Source: Desulfobacula sp.
Lineage (GTDB): Bacteria > Desulfobacterota > Desulfobacteria > Desulfobacterales > Desulfobacteraceae
Length of the DNA: 16,860 bases
Assembly (NCBI GenBank): GCA_027858355.1
Contig: JAQICW010000691.1
Span: 1-16,860 of the forward strand
Direction: 5' to 3'
Under the pieces are notes generated by a model. That model made no database searches, had not been told where the DNA came from, and saw only the letters and a list, made by a program, of their open reading frames with translations. The position numbers were made by a program, and so were the translations under genes. Of this stretch, positions 16,185 through 16,860 are shown one piece after another; the stretch's first letter is position 1; each line of letters begins with the position of its first letter.

Positions 16185-16860
16185 TTACAGTCCATATTCC
16201 GCAAGATCCGGCCCGAGGTATGTCCGTTCGTTTTCACCCAGGATTCCCATAGAAAGACAGATCAGGGTCCACAAATGGACGGTATGGTAACCCGCCTTAT
16301 GGTGATGGGCCAGGTCCTCGATCTGGGCGTGGCAGTTGTGGCAGGGCGTGACAACATAATCTGCCCCGGTTGCCATGATCTGGTCGAATTTTATTTTCCC
16401 GTATTTCCGGCGTTCGTCAGTATAGCCGGCCTGAAGGGCTCCGCCACCACCGCCGCAGCAATAATTATTGGATTTATTGGGAGTCATCTCCACAAAATTT
16501 TCTTCGCCCACCACTTTTTTGACCACATACCTTATGTCATCGGCCATGCGGTCGCCTATGGATTTGCGGACAATATTGCAGGGATCCTGTACCGTAAATT
16601 TAATACCGGCCTTATTCCAGTCCGGATTGACGTCAAGCTTGCCTTCCCTGATCCATTTTGCATAGTATTCAATGATACTTTTAAATTCAAAGTTGTGGGG
16701 GATATTGAACCGTTGAAGGCCGGACCAGACAGCAAAAAAGGAATGACCGCATTCGGTATTGATAAAGACCTTGCACCCGAGCTTATCAATATGTTCTGCC
16801 TGGGCTCTTATAATTTTTTCCCAGGACTCGTCATCGGCCAGGAACATGCAGTAATTCTCG
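16185..16860 (-). CDS. hdrB: HdrB-like CCG-domain iron-sulfur protein, partial (5' end beyond the right edge)
   Basis: This is the catalytic-type subunit of a heterodisulfide reductase-like complex, which reduces a disulfide at a CCG-type cluster. The frame is open from the window edge to a TAA, so the start is outside. The visible part holds a CCG signature: a Cys in DPCN, 39 residues later the pair in NNYCCGGGGG, then 37 residues to CHNC. The pair is followed by a run of five glycines. An upstream Cys (ENYC) and ECGH may be a degenerate first CCG motif. It is closely similar to the HdrB part at 3105-3932, including the ending GENERTYLGPDLA. That copy follows an HdrC part in the same frame, so this one may also be the C-terminal half of an HdrC-HdrB fusion, which cannot be seen here. 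HdrA1 follows after 55 bases. The physiological disulfide substrate is not shown; DsrC is an inference from sulfate reducers. Confidence 0.88.
   Translation of the reverse strand, partial: ENYCMFLADDESWEKIIRAQAEHIDKLGCKVFINTECGHSFFAVWSGLQRFNIPHNFEFKSIIEYYAKWIREGKLDVNPDWNKAGIKFTVQDPCNIVRKSIGDRMADDIRYVVKKVVGEENFVEMTPNKSNNYCCGGGGGALQAGYTDERRKYGKIKFDQIMATGADYVVTPCHNCHAQIEDLAHHHKAGYHTVHLWTLICLSMGILGENERTYLGPDLAEYGL

Noticed and set aside
1..16860. Assignment as a Bam (class II benzoyl-CoA reductase) or Qmo cluster
   Set aside because: HdrA-like and MvhD-like proteins occur in Bam, but there is no tungsten-enzyme or NuoEFG-like gene here. No membrane subunit of the QmoC type is present. The flxDCBA order fits the Flx-Hdr type.
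1..16860. Selenocysteine (TGA) read-through in the Hdr proteins
   Set aside because: None of the three interruptions is TGA, and the conserved cysteine positions examined are encoded as Cys.

Overview
The window looks like part of the chromosome of an anaerobic, probably sulfate-reducing bacterium of the Desulfobacterota (Desulfobacterales-like). The evidence is its gene content: several heterodisulfide-reductase-like (Hdr) modules next to a complete Flx (NADH dehydrogenase-like) module, the FlxABCD-HdrABC arrangement known from sulfate reducers. No species can be named. Every supported gene lies on the minus strand and reads right to left. Spacing is tight (1-4 bp overlaps to gaps of about 50 bp), so this is probably one long operon that enters at the right edge and leaves at the left. 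There is no gene-free stretch over 300 bases, and no credible plus-strand gene, tRNA, rRNA, CRISPR array or insertion sequence.

Right half (9.4-16.86 kb), in transcription order: the end of an HdrB-like CCG protein; a 1011-residue internally duplicated HdrA (here HdrA1); FlxD (MvhD-like [2Fe-2S] adaptor); FlxC and FlxB (multi-[4Fe-4S] proteins); FlxA (FAD/NAD oxidoreductase); and a HesB/IscA-like protein. This half is intact. By analogy with known Flx-Hdr complexes it would take electrons from NAD(P)H through FlxA, FlxB/C and FlxD into the flavin of HdrA. There they would be split between ferredoxin and a disulfide acceptor at HdrB, which in sulfate reducers is thought to be a DsrC-type protein. 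The process could also run in reverse.

Middle (8.9-9.4 kb): a 161-residue protein with a RelE/ParE-like core and no antitoxin gene beside it sits inside the operon.

Left half (1-8.9 kb): a second HdrA (HdrA2), an HdrC-HdrB unit and a third HdrA (HdrA3, cut by the window edge). HdrA2 and HdrA3 each carry an NfnB/GltD-type FAD/NADPH module of about 460 residues, inserted between the N-terminal ferredoxin motif and the next [4Fe-4S] motif. These are large HdrA-NfnB fusions that could bring NAD(P)H directly to HdrA. Each of the three left-half genes is broken by exactly one in-frame stop: TAG in HdrA2 (7833-7835), TAA between the HdrC and HdrB parts (3960-3962) and TAA in HdrA3 (1437-1439). Homology continues in the same frame after each stop, with no frameshift. 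This is the most notable observation in the window. It could reflect recent decay of the left half, substitution errors in the sequence, or (for TAG only) pyrrolysine insertion.
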